Of a stretch of DNA of 64,000 nt, positions 1 through 8,439 are shown in pieces (the stretch's first letter is position 1; every line of letters begins with the position of its first letter). Position numbers and translations under genes: made by a program. A model generated the notes under the pieces. It did no database searches. It was not told the DNA's origin and saw nothing but the letters and a program-made list of their open reading frames with translations. The DNA comes from CAYNFH01 sp964396385 (GTDB taxonomy: Bacteria; Armatimonadota; Chthonomonadetes; Chthonomonadales; CAJBBX01): assembly GCA_964396385.1 (NCBI GenBank), contig CAYNFH010000004.1, forward strand, positions 1-64,000. The letters run 5' to 3'.

Positions 1-144
1 CTCGGGATCGTCCGGGTCCATCTCCAGGAACGCCCAGATGGCGTCCACCACCGCCTGAAGGTTCTCCGGAGGCACGGCGTTGTGGATCACCACGTAGCCG
101 TTGGTGTCGAAGAACTCCAGATCGTTGGAACTGAGTACAGGCAT
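1..144 (-). CDS. phytanoyl-CoA dioxygenase-like protein, N-terminal part only
   Basis: The reading frame starts at ATG 144 and runs off the left edge after 48 codons. The visible N-terminus (MPVLSSNDLEFFDTNGYVVI followed by HNAVPPENLQAVVDAI) is the usual opening of PhyH-like Fe(II)/2-oxoglutarate dioxygenases: a short helix, a Phe-x-x-x-Gly-Tyr-Val-Val-Ile strand and a second helix. The catalytic His-x-Asp motif would lie outside the window, so activity cannot be judged. It is the first of four PhyH-like genes here and is transcribed in the same direction as the next one at 261-1037, from which a repeat element separates it. The assignment rests on fold-level similarity of a short stretch. 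Confidence 0.6.
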   Translation of the reverse strand, partial: MPVLSSNDLEFFDTNGYVVIHNAVPPENLQAVVDAIWAFLEMDPDDPE

Positions 145-160
145 TGTAACTCCAAGGATG

Positions 161-284
161 GGGGTTGAAGGTTGAAGGTCGGAGCCATTCCAATACTCTT
201 TGACCATCAACGGCACTGTGGATGTACGGCCCCGGAAAGCGTAAGGCGTACTTTCAACCTTCAACTTTCAACCTTCAACCCTGC
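161..284. repeat. Inverted repeat element A (TTGAAGG arms)
   Basis: A left arm of tandem GGTTGAA units (161-179) faces a right arm of TTCAACC units (254-283), so the two can pair across about 75 bases. The right arm overlaps the 3' end of the dioxygenase gene on the minus strand and encodes its last residues and stop codon. Confidence 0.75.
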
Positions 285-1037
285 GGTTCTCATTCTCTCC
301 TGCCAGGCGTAGTCGTCCGGGCCGTAGTAGCCGTCGTGGAGGGTGGCGCGGCGGGCGTAGGGGACGTACACGCCGATGTGCCAGCCACACGCACGGTAGA
401 ATGCCACGTCTCCGGCCGCCAGGTGGATCTGCACGGCGTCCGGCATGCGGGCCGCGTACTCCTGGCAGGCGCGCTCCCGCTCCGCATTGCTCATGGCGTC
501 CGTTAGCACCGGGAGGGGTGTGGGCACCCTGCCGAAGGCGACCTGCTCCTGCGACGTGTCCTCGCGGGCGTGGCTTCCGGGCACGACCCAGAGCGAGTGG
601 TCGTCGTAGAGGGCCGCGTTGAGCTGGTTGAACATGCCGGGCTTGCGCTGCGCCTCCACGAACTCATCCTGCGGCACGGGCAGGTCGTGGTCGCGCCAAT
701 CGCGGTGCCAATTGGTGCACCAGGGTCGCTCGCCGGGTTCCAGCAGCACTCCCATGATCTCCGAAGGCCCATGGTCCGGCCCCAGGATCTCGCGGACCGC
801 CCGCTCCAGAATGGGCAGGGCCAGGAACTGCCGGAAGGGATTGACGTCTAGCTCGGGATACCGGTAGACCGGCTGCAGCCGCTGGCGCTGAGGCCCGCCC
901 TCCTGGCGGGCGATCTCCCTCGCCTTATCCGCCTCGCGCCGCAGGTCCTCAATCAGCGCGGGCGGGATCGCGCCGCGGAAGATAGTGAATCCCAGAGTCA
1001 GGTACTCGTCCCTATGCCGCCTGTTCCACGTGGACAT
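261..1037 (-). CDS. phytanoyl-CoA dioxygenase family protein
   Basis: A 258-residue protein of the PhyH-like, Fe(II)- and 2-oxoglutarate-dependent oxygenase superfamily. The metal-binding His-x-Asp pair is visible as WHRDW (H111, D113), and the distal His and Arg probably lie in the segment GWHIGVYVPYARRATLH near residue 225. Substrate unknown; bacterial members hydroxylate varied small molecules. ATG 1037 is chosen because GGAGGG stands 5 bases upstream; an open frame continues upstream to 1235 but overlaps the WD40 gene and looks non-coding. The last residues (GLKVES) and the stop codon are read from the TTGAAGG repeat element. It lies 29 bases after the WD40 gene on the same strand, so co-transcription is likely. 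Confidence 0.85.
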   Translation of the reverse strand: MSTWNRRHRDEYLTLGFTIFRGAIPPALIEDLRREADKAREIARQEGGPQRQRLQPVYRYPELDVNPFRQFLALPILERAVREILGPDHGPSEIMGVLLEPGERPWCTNWHRDWRDHDLPVPQDEFVEAQRKPGMFNQLNAALYDDHSLWVVPGSHAREDTSQEQVAFGRVPTPLPVLTDAMSNAERERACQEYAARMPDAVQIHLAAGDVAFYRACGWHIGVYVPYARRATLHDGYYGPDDYAWQERMRTAGLKVES

Positions 1038-1066
1038 GGTTACCCTCCGCGCCCTTCTCTGCCGAC

Positions 1067-4000
1067 CTACTTCCGCATCTCCGCGTGGGTTCCAGCTAAC
1101 GTGCTGCGCTGCCGGTTCGACTCCTTTACAGGATGAGCGGGTTCGACCCGGAGGAGCAGCGCAGGCGCGGCGTTGGGCATACCGCCTTCCACGTTGCCGA
1201 CCGTGTAGAACGGACGGGTTTGAGGCTTGACCCACGGCTCACAGTACAGCGTGTAGGTGCGCGCGTCCTGCTCCTCCGTTACCAATATGCCGTTCAGCCC
1301 CACGTTCATCACACGCACCCCGAAGGGCAGGTTCTTTACGTCCAGCGGGACCCGGCTCCCAAAGCCGTGCTGCCGATCCACGTGAGCTTCCACCTCCGCC
1401 TCTCCGCCGGGATGGATGACCAACTCGCGGACGTTGGTGGAGACCCGGACGTCCGGCTCCGGCAGGACCGTGACCGACTGCGCGCCGGCCTGCGGCTCCA
1501 CGGTGCGGAGCACCTCGCGGTCCCCGATGCGGGCGCGGGCGACGAGGCGGAATGACGGGGGACCGATGACGGGTGACGGATTCGGATTCCGTCCGTCCTC
1601 CGTCTTCCGTCCTCCGTCTGGTTCTTCCACTGCGGACAGCAGCAGGGAGGCGGAGGTCTCGCCGGCCTGGATGGTGGTGCGTGTGGCGGTGAAGCCTGGC
1701 GGAAGGCCCTCCAGGGATACCTCTATCTCGCCGTCGAACCCATCGAACCGGTCGCAGCTCACGTCAACGGTCACCGCGCCGCCCTTCGGCACATTGGGAT
1801 GCTCCGGGTTCATGGCGACGCGGAAGTCCGGCCGCGGCGGATGGATCATGAGGCGGTAGGCGTAGTCCTCTCCCTGCTGTCCGCGCGCGTCGGTTAAGCG
1901 GACCACATACTCGCCATCCGCGGGAGGGGTGAAGAGCAGGTAGGAATCCTTGCCGTAGAGGGGGCCGCCGTCATCGTTCTCATAAGTCAGCCGGGTGAGC
2001 GGGTACCCATTCGGAGAGAAACGGCTGCCGGGCGGGTGGACCTCCACCTTGTACACCGGCGCGCCGACGCTGTGGTACTCGGGCGTGGTGCCGAAGTAGC
2101 CTAGCCGCTGCCCGCGCAGGCTGCGGAACTGCATGTCGTCGTCCGGCCCTTTGGGCAGCTCCAGGATTCGGATGACCTCGCGCCCGACCAGCACGTAGTC
2201 GCCGATGTGGAAGTCGTCCCAGCTCACCAGCCGCAGGCCCGGGCTGGAAGAATCCCGGTCCGCGAGCGTCACCTCCGTCCTGCCGACAGCGCGCAGCACC
2301 GCCTGCTCCACTTGCTTGCCGTCTGAATCCAGCACCTCTATCTGCGAATCGAGCGGGGATCCCAGCCGCCGCGCCATGACCTCGAGTACGAGCGGCACCC
2401 CCTTTCGGGCGGGGAAGCGGAAGAAATGCTGAGGGGGTGAGGGGGTGAAGGGGTGAAGGGGTGACTTGGCAGTCGTGAGTCGTGAGTCGTGAGTCGCGAG
2501 AACGGCCTCTGGACTTCGGACTTCGGACTTCGGACCGCCAAACTCCTGCCGGCCGGCAAGCACGCCGTTGACGGTGGAGGGGACGGGGATGCGCTGGGCG
2601 GTGGCGAGCGTATTGTTGCCGGGTTGCTGGAGGAGCTCCGGATCCTGTCCCACGGCCAGAGGCACGGGGAAGAGCAGCGGGCCGGAGGCGGGATGGAGCG
2701 GAAGCTCCATAGTCTGGCCCCACGATGCTCCGGCAGGTGCGGAGACGGGCACCGACTGGAAGTCGCCGATGTTGAAGCCCTCCACGCGCACCTGGTTGGT
2801 AGTCCCCTGCTGCACGCCTAGCGGAAAGACGCGCGTGACCACCGGAAACTCACCGATGTTTAGTCGATAGTAGCGGTCCGGCCCGCCGGCGCCTTCGTAG
2901 TCTCGGACCTGGAGCACGTACGTTCCGGCGGCAGGAAAGTGGTAGCCCAGGAGCGCATCCGAGCGGCCGGGGCGGTCCTCGCTTTCGGCGACCGTCTTGC
3001 CGGACGCATCTAGCAGCGCGAGCACCGGCTGGAGCCTGGAGCGGACGGGCTGCGCGACTATCTGAAACACCAGCTCTTCCCCCTCGCGCGCGTCCACCGC
3101 GTAGCAGTCCACGTCGCCGGCCTGCCCGATGGCGCCCACGACGGTACAGGGCGGGGCGAGCTTCTGCGCCCGGTCCGCCGTGTCGTTGGGCTCCTGCTCC
3201 GCAGCCTCCGGCCACGCTCCTACGGCGAAGGTGACAGAGCCGGTGCTGCCGTGCGGGGTCTGGAGGAAGACACGATGGATGCCGACCCGCACCTGCGGCC
3301 CGATAGCGGAATCCACGCGCAGCACGCCGCTGTTGGAATCCGGCGGCGTGACTATCTTCCCGGAGATGCCGGGATCGTCGAAGTAGACGCCGGTGGCGTC
3401 GCTGATGAGCCCGCCGGTGAGAGTGAGGCGCGTGGTCCCACCGCGGACGGCGCCGGTGGGGCTTACCGCGTTGAGGGAGGCGGGCGCGAGCGTTACGGGA
3501 CCGTTGGCTACGGGCCGGCGCTGTCGCCGGTCGCCCAGACGCCGGCCCGGAATGGCACTGGTAGTGGGAGGTTCTTTCGCAGCGCGTTGGGGCTGTGGAC
3601 CATGGAGAGGCTCGCGGATCAGCCTTCCCGTAGCCGCGTCGTACAGCGCGAGTGAGCCATCGTTCCGGCCGACGGCGAGGACCTGACCGTTGGGGCTGAG
3701 TGCCAGCGCCTGTGGCCAGTCCGGCTGCCGGGGATAGACTTTCCGCTCTTCCAGGGTTGCCGCATCCCAGCGTTTTACAGCCCGGTCCTCGCCCGCCGTG
3801 TAGATACCCGCGCCATCGCGCGTGCAGAGAATGCGGAGGACCGCGCCGTCGTGGGCGAAGGCGGACTTGTGAAGCTTGCCCTCCTTACGCGAGACGGCGT
3901 AGACCCGCAGCGTCTTGTCCACCCCGCCTGTCGCGAGGTGGGACCCGTCCGGGCTGAACGCAACGGCGTAGACCTCCGCGGTGGCCTCGCTCAGCGTGTA

Positions 4001-4723
4001 GAGCCGCTTACCGGTCGTCGGATCCCAGATCTTGACGGTCCGGTCGCGTCCGGCGGACGCCAGCAGGGTGCCCTGCGGGTTGAAGGCAACACTGTACACG
4101 GAGTCGGTATGGTCGTGAAGAACCGAAGGGGTGAGGGGGTGAAGGGGTGAGGGGGCAAAGGGACCACGGACCACAGACGACGGACCGTGGCCCGAGGCGG
4201 CGGACCACCGACCGCGGACCACGCGTTTGGGAGTCGTCTGTGGTCTGCGGTCGGTGGTCTGTGGTCCTCCTCCCACCAACTTCCACAGGTACACGTCGTG
4301 GTCGTAAGAGGCGGCGGCGAGGCGACGGCCATCCCGGCTCCAGGCGAGGCCGTAGAGGACGTCGGACGCGCCCTGAAGCAGAATTGGCGTCTGTTTGACG
4401 GCCCAAAGACCCTGGGGCTTGATGAAGGAGACGTCCCACAGCCGCACCTCTCCGGTGCGACCCGGCAGTCCGCCGGCCGCGGCTAGCCAGCGTCCATCGG
4501 GGCTGAACTGCACAGCCGTGACGGTCGCGGGATGGCCCGGCAGGCGCGCGAGGATGCGTCCGGTTTTCGGATCCAGCAGCGTCACCACGCGGTAGCCGCC
4601 CACCGCCAGCAGGCTGCCGTCCGGGCTGAATGCGGCGGAGGCGATCCGGTGGTCTTCTGCAGCGGGTACGTGGAGGACTAGAAGCCACAGGGCCAGAAGC
4701 CGGGATATACTGGAGATATTCAT
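1067..4723 (-). CDS. secreted WD40-repeat protein with PPC-type domains
   Basis: A 1218-residue protein with an N-terminal signal peptide (residues 1-22, hydrophobic LLALWLLVLHV). Residues about 25-400 hold WD40 blades, recognisable from repeated AFSPDG, LAVGG and VKIWD-type motifs, predicting a beta-propeller for protein contacts. After that come an IPT-like segment and a bacterial pre-peptidase C-terminal domain (EQEPNDTADRAQKL near residue 510), then a second PPC-like unit and Ig-like beta domains. This architecture is common in planctomycete/armatimonadote extracytoplasmic proteins; function unknown. Three repeat elements (B, C, D) are translated in frame at roughly residues 152-199, 729-764 and 1035-1057, giving odd low-complexity peptides such as THDSRLTT and PLHPFTPSP. 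No clear Shine-Dalgarno precedes ATG 4723. The divergent gene at 4748 starts only 24 bases away. Confidence 0.85.
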   Translation of the reverse strand: MNISSISRLLALWLLVLHVPAAEDHRIASAAFSPDGSLLAVGGYRVVTLLDPKTGRILARLPGHPATVTAVQFSPDGRWLAAAGGLPGRTGEVRLWDVSFIKPQGLWAVKQTPILLQGASDVLYGLAWSRDGRRLAAASYDHDVYLWKLVGGGPQTTDRRPQTTPKRVVRGRWSAASGHGPSSVVRGPFAPSPLHPLTPSVLHDHTDSVYSVAFNPQGTLLASAGRDRTVKIWDPTTGKRLYTLSEATAEVYAVAFSPDGSHLATGGVDKTLRVYAVSRKEGKLHKSAFAHDGAVLRILCTRDGAGIYTAGEDRAVKRWDAATLEERKVYPRQPDWPQALALSPNGQVLAVGRNDGSLALYDAATGRLIREPLHGPQPQRAAKEPPTTSAIPGRRLGDRRQRRPVANGPVTLAPASLNAVSPTGAVRGGTTRLTLTGGLISDATGVYFDDPGISGKIVTPPDSNSGVLRVDSAIGPQVRVGIHRVFLQTPHGSTGSVTFAVGAWPEAAEQEPNDTADRAQKLAPPCTVVGAIGQAGDVDCYAVDAREGEELVFQIVAQPVRSRLQPVLALLDASGKTVAESEDRPGRSDALLGYHFPAAGTYVLQVRDYEGAGGPDRYYRLNIGEFPVVTRVFPLGVQQGTTNQVRVEGFNIGDFQSVPVSAPAGASWGQTMELPLHPASGPLLFPVPLAVGQDPELLQQPGNNTLATAQRIPVPSTVNGVLAGRQEFGGPKSEVRSPEAVLATHDSRLTTAKSPLHPFTPSPPQHFFRFPARKGVPLVLEVMARRLGSPLDSQIEVLDSDGKQVEQAVLRAVGRTEVTLADRDSSSPGLRLVSWDDFHIGDYVLVGREVIRILELPKGPDDDMQFRSLRGQRLGYFGTTPEYHSVGAPVYKVEVHPPGSRFSPNGYPLTRLTYENDDGGPLYGKDSYLLFTPPADGEYVVRLTDARGQQGEDYAYRLMIHPPRPDFRVAMNPEHPNVPKGGAVTVDVSCDRFDGFDGEIEVSLEGLPPGFTATRTTIQAGETSASLLLSAVEEPDGGRKTEDGRNPNPSPVIGPPSFRLVARARIGDREVLRTVEPQAGAQSVTVLPEPDVRVSTNVRELVIHPGGEAEVEAHVDRQHGFGSRVPLDVKNLPFGVRVMNVGLNGILVTEEQDARTYTLYCEPWVKPQTRPFYTVGNVEGGMPNAAPALLLRVEPAHPVKESNRQRSTLAGTHAEMRK
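1553..1619. repeat. Repeat element B (GGACGGA arms, core TTCGGATTCCG), in frame inside the WD40 gene
   Basis: Left arm TGACGGGTGACGGA-like, core TTCGGATTCC at 1581-1590, right arm of CCGTCCT/CCGTCTT units (1591-1619). Arms are inverted. It is read in frame in the host gene as a Gly-Arg-Lys-Thr-Glu-Asp-Gly peptide. Confidence 0.75.
2431..2535. repeat. Composite repeat element C (three arm types in a row), in frame inside the WD40 gene
   Basis: Three tandem blocks follow each other: GGGGTGA(A/G) units at 2431-2464, GTCGTGA units at 2471-2499 and GGACTTC units at 2511-2535. Each block has a 7-8 base period. The whole block is translated in frame by the host gene. Confidence 0.75.
4127..4267. 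repeat. Composite repeat element D (GTGAAGGG block plus inverted GGACCAC arms), in frame inside the WD40 gene
   Basis: A GGGGTGA block (4129-4155) is followed by a GGACCACGGACCACAGACG-type left arm (4161-4185) and an inverted right arm GTCTGTGGTCTGCGGTC-type (4235-4267). The arms can form a long hairpin. It separates two groups of WD40 blades in the protein. Confidence 0.75.
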
Positions 4724-4747
4724 CGGTACAGTGTCACCAGCGACGAA

Positions 4748-5248
4748 ATGGTAAAGCCAATGGGCCCATATGATTCACCTGCCGCCGGCTTGGACTACTC
4801 CTTCGGCCGGGCAGGGCATTACGATCTGCTCGTCACGAACTCCGCCGATCAGCCAATCATGGTCGTTGAGGTCAAAGCCAGAAGCCGAATTGACCGTTCG
4901 CTTCGTGATCAGATGCGTCAGTACTTGCATGCCACCAAACTTCCTGTAAAGTACGTCATGATGGCGGATCGCGAGTATATTCAGATCTGCTCATGGAATG
5001 GCAAAGAATTCACCGAGCCGTGTATAGAGCTGCCGACGATGAATATCTTGGAATACTACGACCCGGAGATTGGCCACAAGAAGGTGTTCGAGCATTACCT
5101 GACTCGTCTGGTGGAAAGTTGGCTTCGAGACGTAGCATACCACTGGCGTTCGGAGAGACCGCCTTACATGGAAAGCCTGAAACAAATCGGGCTGGCCCAA
5201 AGCATCGCCAATGGCTTTACGCGGATCGAGCCATCCACTGGGCCGTGA
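4748..5248 (+). CDS. PD-(D/E)XK nuclease-like hypothetical protein
   Basis: A 166-residue protein. Residues 23-45 contain HYDLLVTN, then about 13 residues later MVVEVKARS, the Asp...Glu-x-Lys pattern of PD-(D/E)XK endonuclease-fold proteins, suggesting a nuclease or restriction-endonuclease-like core of the type found in small hypothetical proteins of many high-GC bacteria. The remainder is mixed alpha/beta with no other motif I recognise. ATG 4748 lies 24 bases from the divergent WD40 gene; there is no obvious ribosome site (ACGAA only). The composition is visibly less GC-rich than the flanking genes, hinting at a separate origin. It might alternatively be a non-catalytic nucleic-acid-binding member. 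The 166 bases that follow (5249-5414) show nothing recognisable. Confidence 0.6.
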   Translation: MVKPMGPYDSPAAGLDYSFGRAGHYDLLVTNSADQPIMVVEVKARSRIDRSLRDQMRQYLHATKLPVKYVMMADREYIQICSWNGKEFTEPCIELPTMNILEYYDPEIGHKKVFEHYLTRLVESWLRDVAYHWRSERPPYMESLKQIGLAQSIANGFTRIEPSTGP

Positions 5249-5414
5249 TCCTCTACGTCGAGACCAGATAGCGAGAATACCAACCATTTCGGCACTCAAG
5301 CCACGCGGAAACTCCTTAGACAGCACGGAATCAGGTACTACTCGTCCAGTTCTGCTTTCTTGTCATGGCTCAAGGCGGAGCACAGACGACGAAGTGCCAG
5401 CACCCAGAGCAGGC

Positions 5415-7724
5415 CTAATGGTTAAACAGAAACTCCCGGTCCGTTAGCACGGCCCAGTAGAGATCCTCCAGGGCGGCGCGACGGGTCTGGCGCTGCTGGG
5501 CCACGGTGGCAAAGGGGTCCAGCGGACTCTCCGCCAGCACCTTGAGCAGCTTTACCTTCTCCTCCGGAGTGGGATAGCGGGAGAGGGCAGAGAGATAGAG
5601 CTCATTCACCACCTCCTCGTCGCTCGCTTCTCCGCTAAACAGCGAATCGATCACGCCTCCGGGGGCGCGCAGCTTCTGGTTCACCGTGTCGCCGTTCACC
5701 AGGTGGAGCGCCTGCGCTACCGTGGGCGTCTCCTGCCGCTCGCAGGCGCAGGTCTGCTCCCGCACCGGCCGCCCGAAGGCGGTCAGGAAGTAGGAGGAGA
5801 CCTGGGAGTCCCGGAGCTGGAGCGCGCGCGTGCCGGCCGGGTAACCCTCGAAGACGGTGGGCACGCCGGTCACCTGGGCGAGCGCGTCCAGCATCACCTC
5901 CGCGGGAAGCCTCCGCACGATGTAGTGAGAGTAGTAGCGGTCGTCTCTGGCGTTGATGCCGACCGGCTCCGCGGAGCGCTGGTACGCCTCGGACAGCAGG
6001 ATGGTACGGATGAGGCGCTTCACGTCATAGCCGCTCCGGATGAACTCCTGGGCCAGGGCGTCCAGCAGATCCTGGTTGGAGGGCGGGTTCGTGAGGCGCA
6101 GGTCGTCCACGGCTTCCACCAGACCGCGGCCCATGAAGTTGCGCCAGACGCGGTTGACCAGCGCCTTGGCGAAGTACGGATTGTCCGGCGCGGTGACCCA
6201 GTCGGCCAGCGTCTGGCGACGGTCTCGCGGGTCATCCAGCGCGATCTCCACACCGTCCAGCGGCCTGGGCGGCAGCGGTACGCCCAGGCGGGGGTGGTTG
6301 ATGTCTCCTTCGGAGGAGGCTAGCACCAGCACCTCGCCGGGCCGATCGCCGTTCTTCAGGCGGACGCGGGCCATGAGGTTGGCCATCTGGTAGTAGTCGC
6401 GCTGTGTCCACTTCTCCAGCGGATGGTTGTGGCAGCGAGCGCACTGCACGGACATACCGAGAAAGGCCTGCGTGGTGGTCTCGGTAAGCTCGATGGGCTC
6501 CTTGTGCAGCAGGAAGTAGTTGGCCGCTCCGTTGTCCAGCGTGCTGCCGGTGGCGGTGAGGACCTCCCGGGCAAAGCGGTCCCAGGGTTTGTTCTCCGCG
6601 ACGCTCCGGCGGATCCAGTTGTAGAAGCTCGTGAGGGCGGGGCCGGGCAGCTTGCGGCTGCTGACCAGCAGCAGGTCACACCACTTGTAGGTCCAGTAGT
6701 CCACGAACTCCGGCCGTTGGAGCAGTGAATCGACCAGCTTCTCCCGCTTGTCCGGGCTGGTGTCACCGAGAAATGACTCGACCTCGCGCGCTTTGGGAAG
6801 GATGCCCGCCGTGTCCAGGTAGGCGCGGCGTATGAACTCCGAGTCCGTGCACCTCGGCGAGGCCGGAAGGTGGAGCGCGTCCAGCTTGGCCTGGACGAGG
6901 GAGTCGATGAAGGATGAGGGATGAGGGATGAGGGATGAATCTGGATGAGGCGATGAGGCGATGAGGCGATGAGGCGTGGGCGGAGTCGTGAGTCGTGAGT
7001 CGTGAGTCGTGAGACCGGAATCATGCCGACTGACGACTGATGACTGACTACTGCCGACCGGCCCGAACGGGGAGATGACGCGGGCAAAGGCGACGCGGCT
7101 GCTGAACCATACGGTGATGGCGGCCTCACCGCTGCCCGCCCCTTTCACCAGGCCGTTGTCATCGACAGTGGCGACCATGCTGTCGCTGGTCCCGAACTTC
7201 ACCCATCGCGTCACGTCTTCCGCATGTCCGTCCGAGTAGTGGGCGCGGACGCGGATCTGCTCGGTGTGTCCCGGCAACACCTCCGCGGAGCGCGGAGTGA
7301 CTTCCAGCGATTGGAGGCGTGGGTCCTCCGGCGCGGGCGGAGGCGCTCCTGCCGCGATCCATCCGGCTACCACTCGATAGTCCGTCGACCCCTTCTTGAG
7401 CCGCTCGCCGCCTCCGTGCCCAATAGTCATGGTGGGCTTCAGGATCATGAGGCTGGCGGAGGGGTCGCCCTTCACCACACGCCGGCCGAAGCTCTGGCGG
7501 GTGAGCACGTCGTAGTCGGAGAGAGGGTCGAAGCCGCGCAGGCTGAGCTTCAGCCCGCCCTTACCGGCCGCCGCGCCGTGGCAGGAGCCGCCGTTGCAGC
7601 CCGCCTTGGTGAGCACGGGCAGCACCTGATTGCGGAAGCTGGGCGCATTGGCGGCTCCTCCTGCCGGTGCCAGTCCAACGACCGCACAGAGGCAAAGACC
7701 CATTACCAAGAAGTATTTCCTCAT
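5415..7724 (-). CDS. PSD1-type cytochrome/DUF1549-DUF1553 protein with Ig-like domain
   Basis: A 769-residue exported protein: signal peptide (1-24), a planctomycete-type cytochrome-like region with CNGGSCHG (residues 43-50), an Ig-like Big_2 domain (about 138-215), DUF1549 (about 275-480) containing a CARCH haem-binding motif at 428-432, and DUF1553 (about 505-760). Such proteins pair with DUF1501 proteins, which here sits upstream in the same operon; the pair is thought to act in the periplasm, possibly in polysaccharide or sulfate-ester metabolism, but no activity is established. Its ATG overlaps the stop of the preceding small gene (ATGA). Element E inserts about 50 in-frame residues between the Ig-like domain and DUF1549, a linker position that probably tolerates it. 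Confidence 0.88.
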   Translation of the reverse strand: MRKYFLVMGLCLCAVVGLAPAGGAANAPSFRNQVLPVLTKAGCNGGSCHGAAAGKGGLKLSLRGFDPLSDYDVLTRQSFGRRVVKGDPSASLMILKPTMTIGHGGGERLKKGSTDYRVVAGWIAAGAPPPAPEDPRLQSLEVTPRSAEVLPGHTEQIRVRAHYSDGHAEDVTRWVKFGTSDSMVATVDDNGLVKGAGSGEAAITVWFSSRVAFARVISPFGPVGSSQSSVVSRHDSGLTTHDSRLTTPPTPHRLIASSPHPDSSLIPHPSSFIDSLVQAKLDALHLPASPRCTDSEFIRRAYLDTAGILPKAREVESFLGDTSPDKREKLVDSLLQRPEFVDYWTYKWCDLLLVSSRKLPGPALTSFYNWIRRSVAENKPWDRFAREVLTATGSTLDNGAANYFLLHKEPIELTETTTQAFLGMSVQCARCHNHPLEKWTQRDYYQMANLMARVRLKNGDRPGEVLVLASSEGDINHPRLGVPLPPRPLDGVEIALDDPRDRRQTLADWVTAPDNPYFAKALVNRVWRNFMGRGLVEAVDDLRLTNPPSNQDLLDALAQEFIRSGYDVKRLIRTILLSEAYQRSAEPVGINARDDRYYSHYIVRRLPAEVMLDALAQVTGVPTVFEGYPAGTRALQLRDSQVSSYFLTAFGRPVREQTCACERQETPTVAQALHLVNGDTVNQKLRAPGGVIDSLFSGEASDEEVVNELYLSALSRYPTPEEKVKLLKVLAESPLDPFATVAQQRQTRRAALEDLYWAVLTDREFLFNH
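6911..7053. repeat. Composite repeat element E, in frame inside the PSD1 gene
   Basis: Blocks in order: GGATGAG units (6911-6938), GCGATGAG units (6943-6974), GTCGTGA units (6983-7011), the junction GAGACCGGAATCATG (7011-7025) and CTGATGA-like units (7028-7053). The junction matches elements K and M. Confidence 0.75.
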
Positions 7725-7975
7725 CTCTGGGATTCTGAGCGCGGGAGTGCGGCGACCGCTGCCCTCCAGACTTCGGGGTCGCCGAGTCGCACCGCCTGGT
7801 CCGCCCCTACGTTTTCAAGCAATAGGGCGAGTAGAGTAATCCTTTGTCTGTTGGACCAGAGCAGCCGGCCACGGATCATCTCGAGCTTCTCCGGGCACAG
7901 GTAGTACCGCTGCATGGCCTCCCCAGACTTCCATGCTCTTCCTCTTCGCCGGATCTTCCAGTCGCTGTTCTTCAT
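7721..7975 (-). CDS. small conserved-looking hypothetical protein
   Basis: An 84-residue basic protein if started at ATG 7975, or 64 residues from ATG 7915, which has GGGGAGG immediately upstream. The C-terminal part, beginning MQRYYLCPEKLEMIRGRLL and containing LLLENVGAD and RLGDPEVW, looks like a compact helical family I have seen as short hypothetical proteins, but I cannot assign a function. Its stop codon overlaps the ATG of the PSD1 gene (ATGA), pointing to translational coupling. Upstream lie the remains of a HEPN gene and a nucleotidyltransferase gene. It could be part of that module or a passenger in the DUF1501-PSD1 operon. Confidence 0.6.
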   Translation of the reverse strand: MKNSDWKIRRRGRAWKSGEAMQRYYLCPEKLEMIRGRLLWSNRQRITLLALLLENVGADQAVRLGDPEVWRAAVAALPRSESQR

Positions 7976-7997
7976 CGCGAATAAACGCCCCCACGAT

Positions 7998-8078
7998 TCA
8001 AGCAAGCCAGGCAGACCGCGCGTCCTCAGATTCAAAGTCTCTCTCTGCCTTCGCGATCCACTCCTCACTCAGCGTCAT
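7998..8078 (-). pseudogene. HEPN-domain protein remnant
   Basis: From ATG 8078 the frame reads MTLSEEWIAKAERDFES and stops after 26 residues. This opening is the standard first helix of HEPN proteins that are paired with MNT nucleotidyltransferases; the rest of the domain, including the Arg-x4-6-His site, is absent, and the following DNA belongs to the small gene above. I infer an internal deletion. The start overlaps the end of the nucleotidyltransferase frame, the arrangement seen in intact MNT-HEPN pairs. Confidence 0.6.
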
Positions 8079-8439
8079 GATCGTAGAGGGTCCGACCTCT
8101 CTCCAGTATCTCGCGGATGAAATGGTCTCCCATGTCAAGCCGCTTGCGAACCTCGCCCGGTGTTCGCACCAGGATGTCCATTGGTAGGCGGACATCCAGC
8201 ACCGAGCGGACCTACCTGGAACGCTCGACAGGTCGCACCTGCGAGTTCATGATGACCATGAGGTCCACGTCGCTATCGGTGTGCGGCTTGCCGTAGGCAT
8301 AGGACCCGAACAGGACGACCTTTTCCGGCTGGAATGCCTCTACTATGCACCGGGTGATCTCGGCGAGTAGCTCCTCCGTAACTGTGGGACGCGGCTCCTC
8401 CCACGTCGCGATTCTCGCGTTTGCCTGCGTGCGGCTCAT
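8069..8439 (-). pseudogene. MNT-type nucleotidyltransferase interrupted by an in-frame amber codon
   Basis: The frame opens at ATG 8439 (overlapping the DUF1501 stop, ATGA) and contains VVLFGSYAYGK and DSDVDLMVIM, the GSxxxG and DxD motifs of minimal nucleotidyltransferases, the antitoxin half of HEPN-MNT modules. At 8212-8214 it hits TAG within PVERSR-stop-VRSVLD, but the same frame then continues with DVRLPMDILVRTPGEVRKRL to a natural stop at 8069-8071. A GAG-to-TAG change explains this most simply, since Glu is expected there in the ERSREV-type helix. With the HEPN partner reduced to a stub, the module appears decayed. Readthrough of TAG is an alternative but less likely. Confidence 0.75.

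Noticed and set aside
1100..1160. GGTTCGACTCC, resembling a tRNA T-loop
   Set aside because: No acceptor or anticodon stem can be paired around it, and it lies inside the end of the WD40 gene.
161..7053. Tandem units resembling a CRISPR array
   Set aside because: Units are 7-9 bases with no spacers of constant length and no cas gene nearby.
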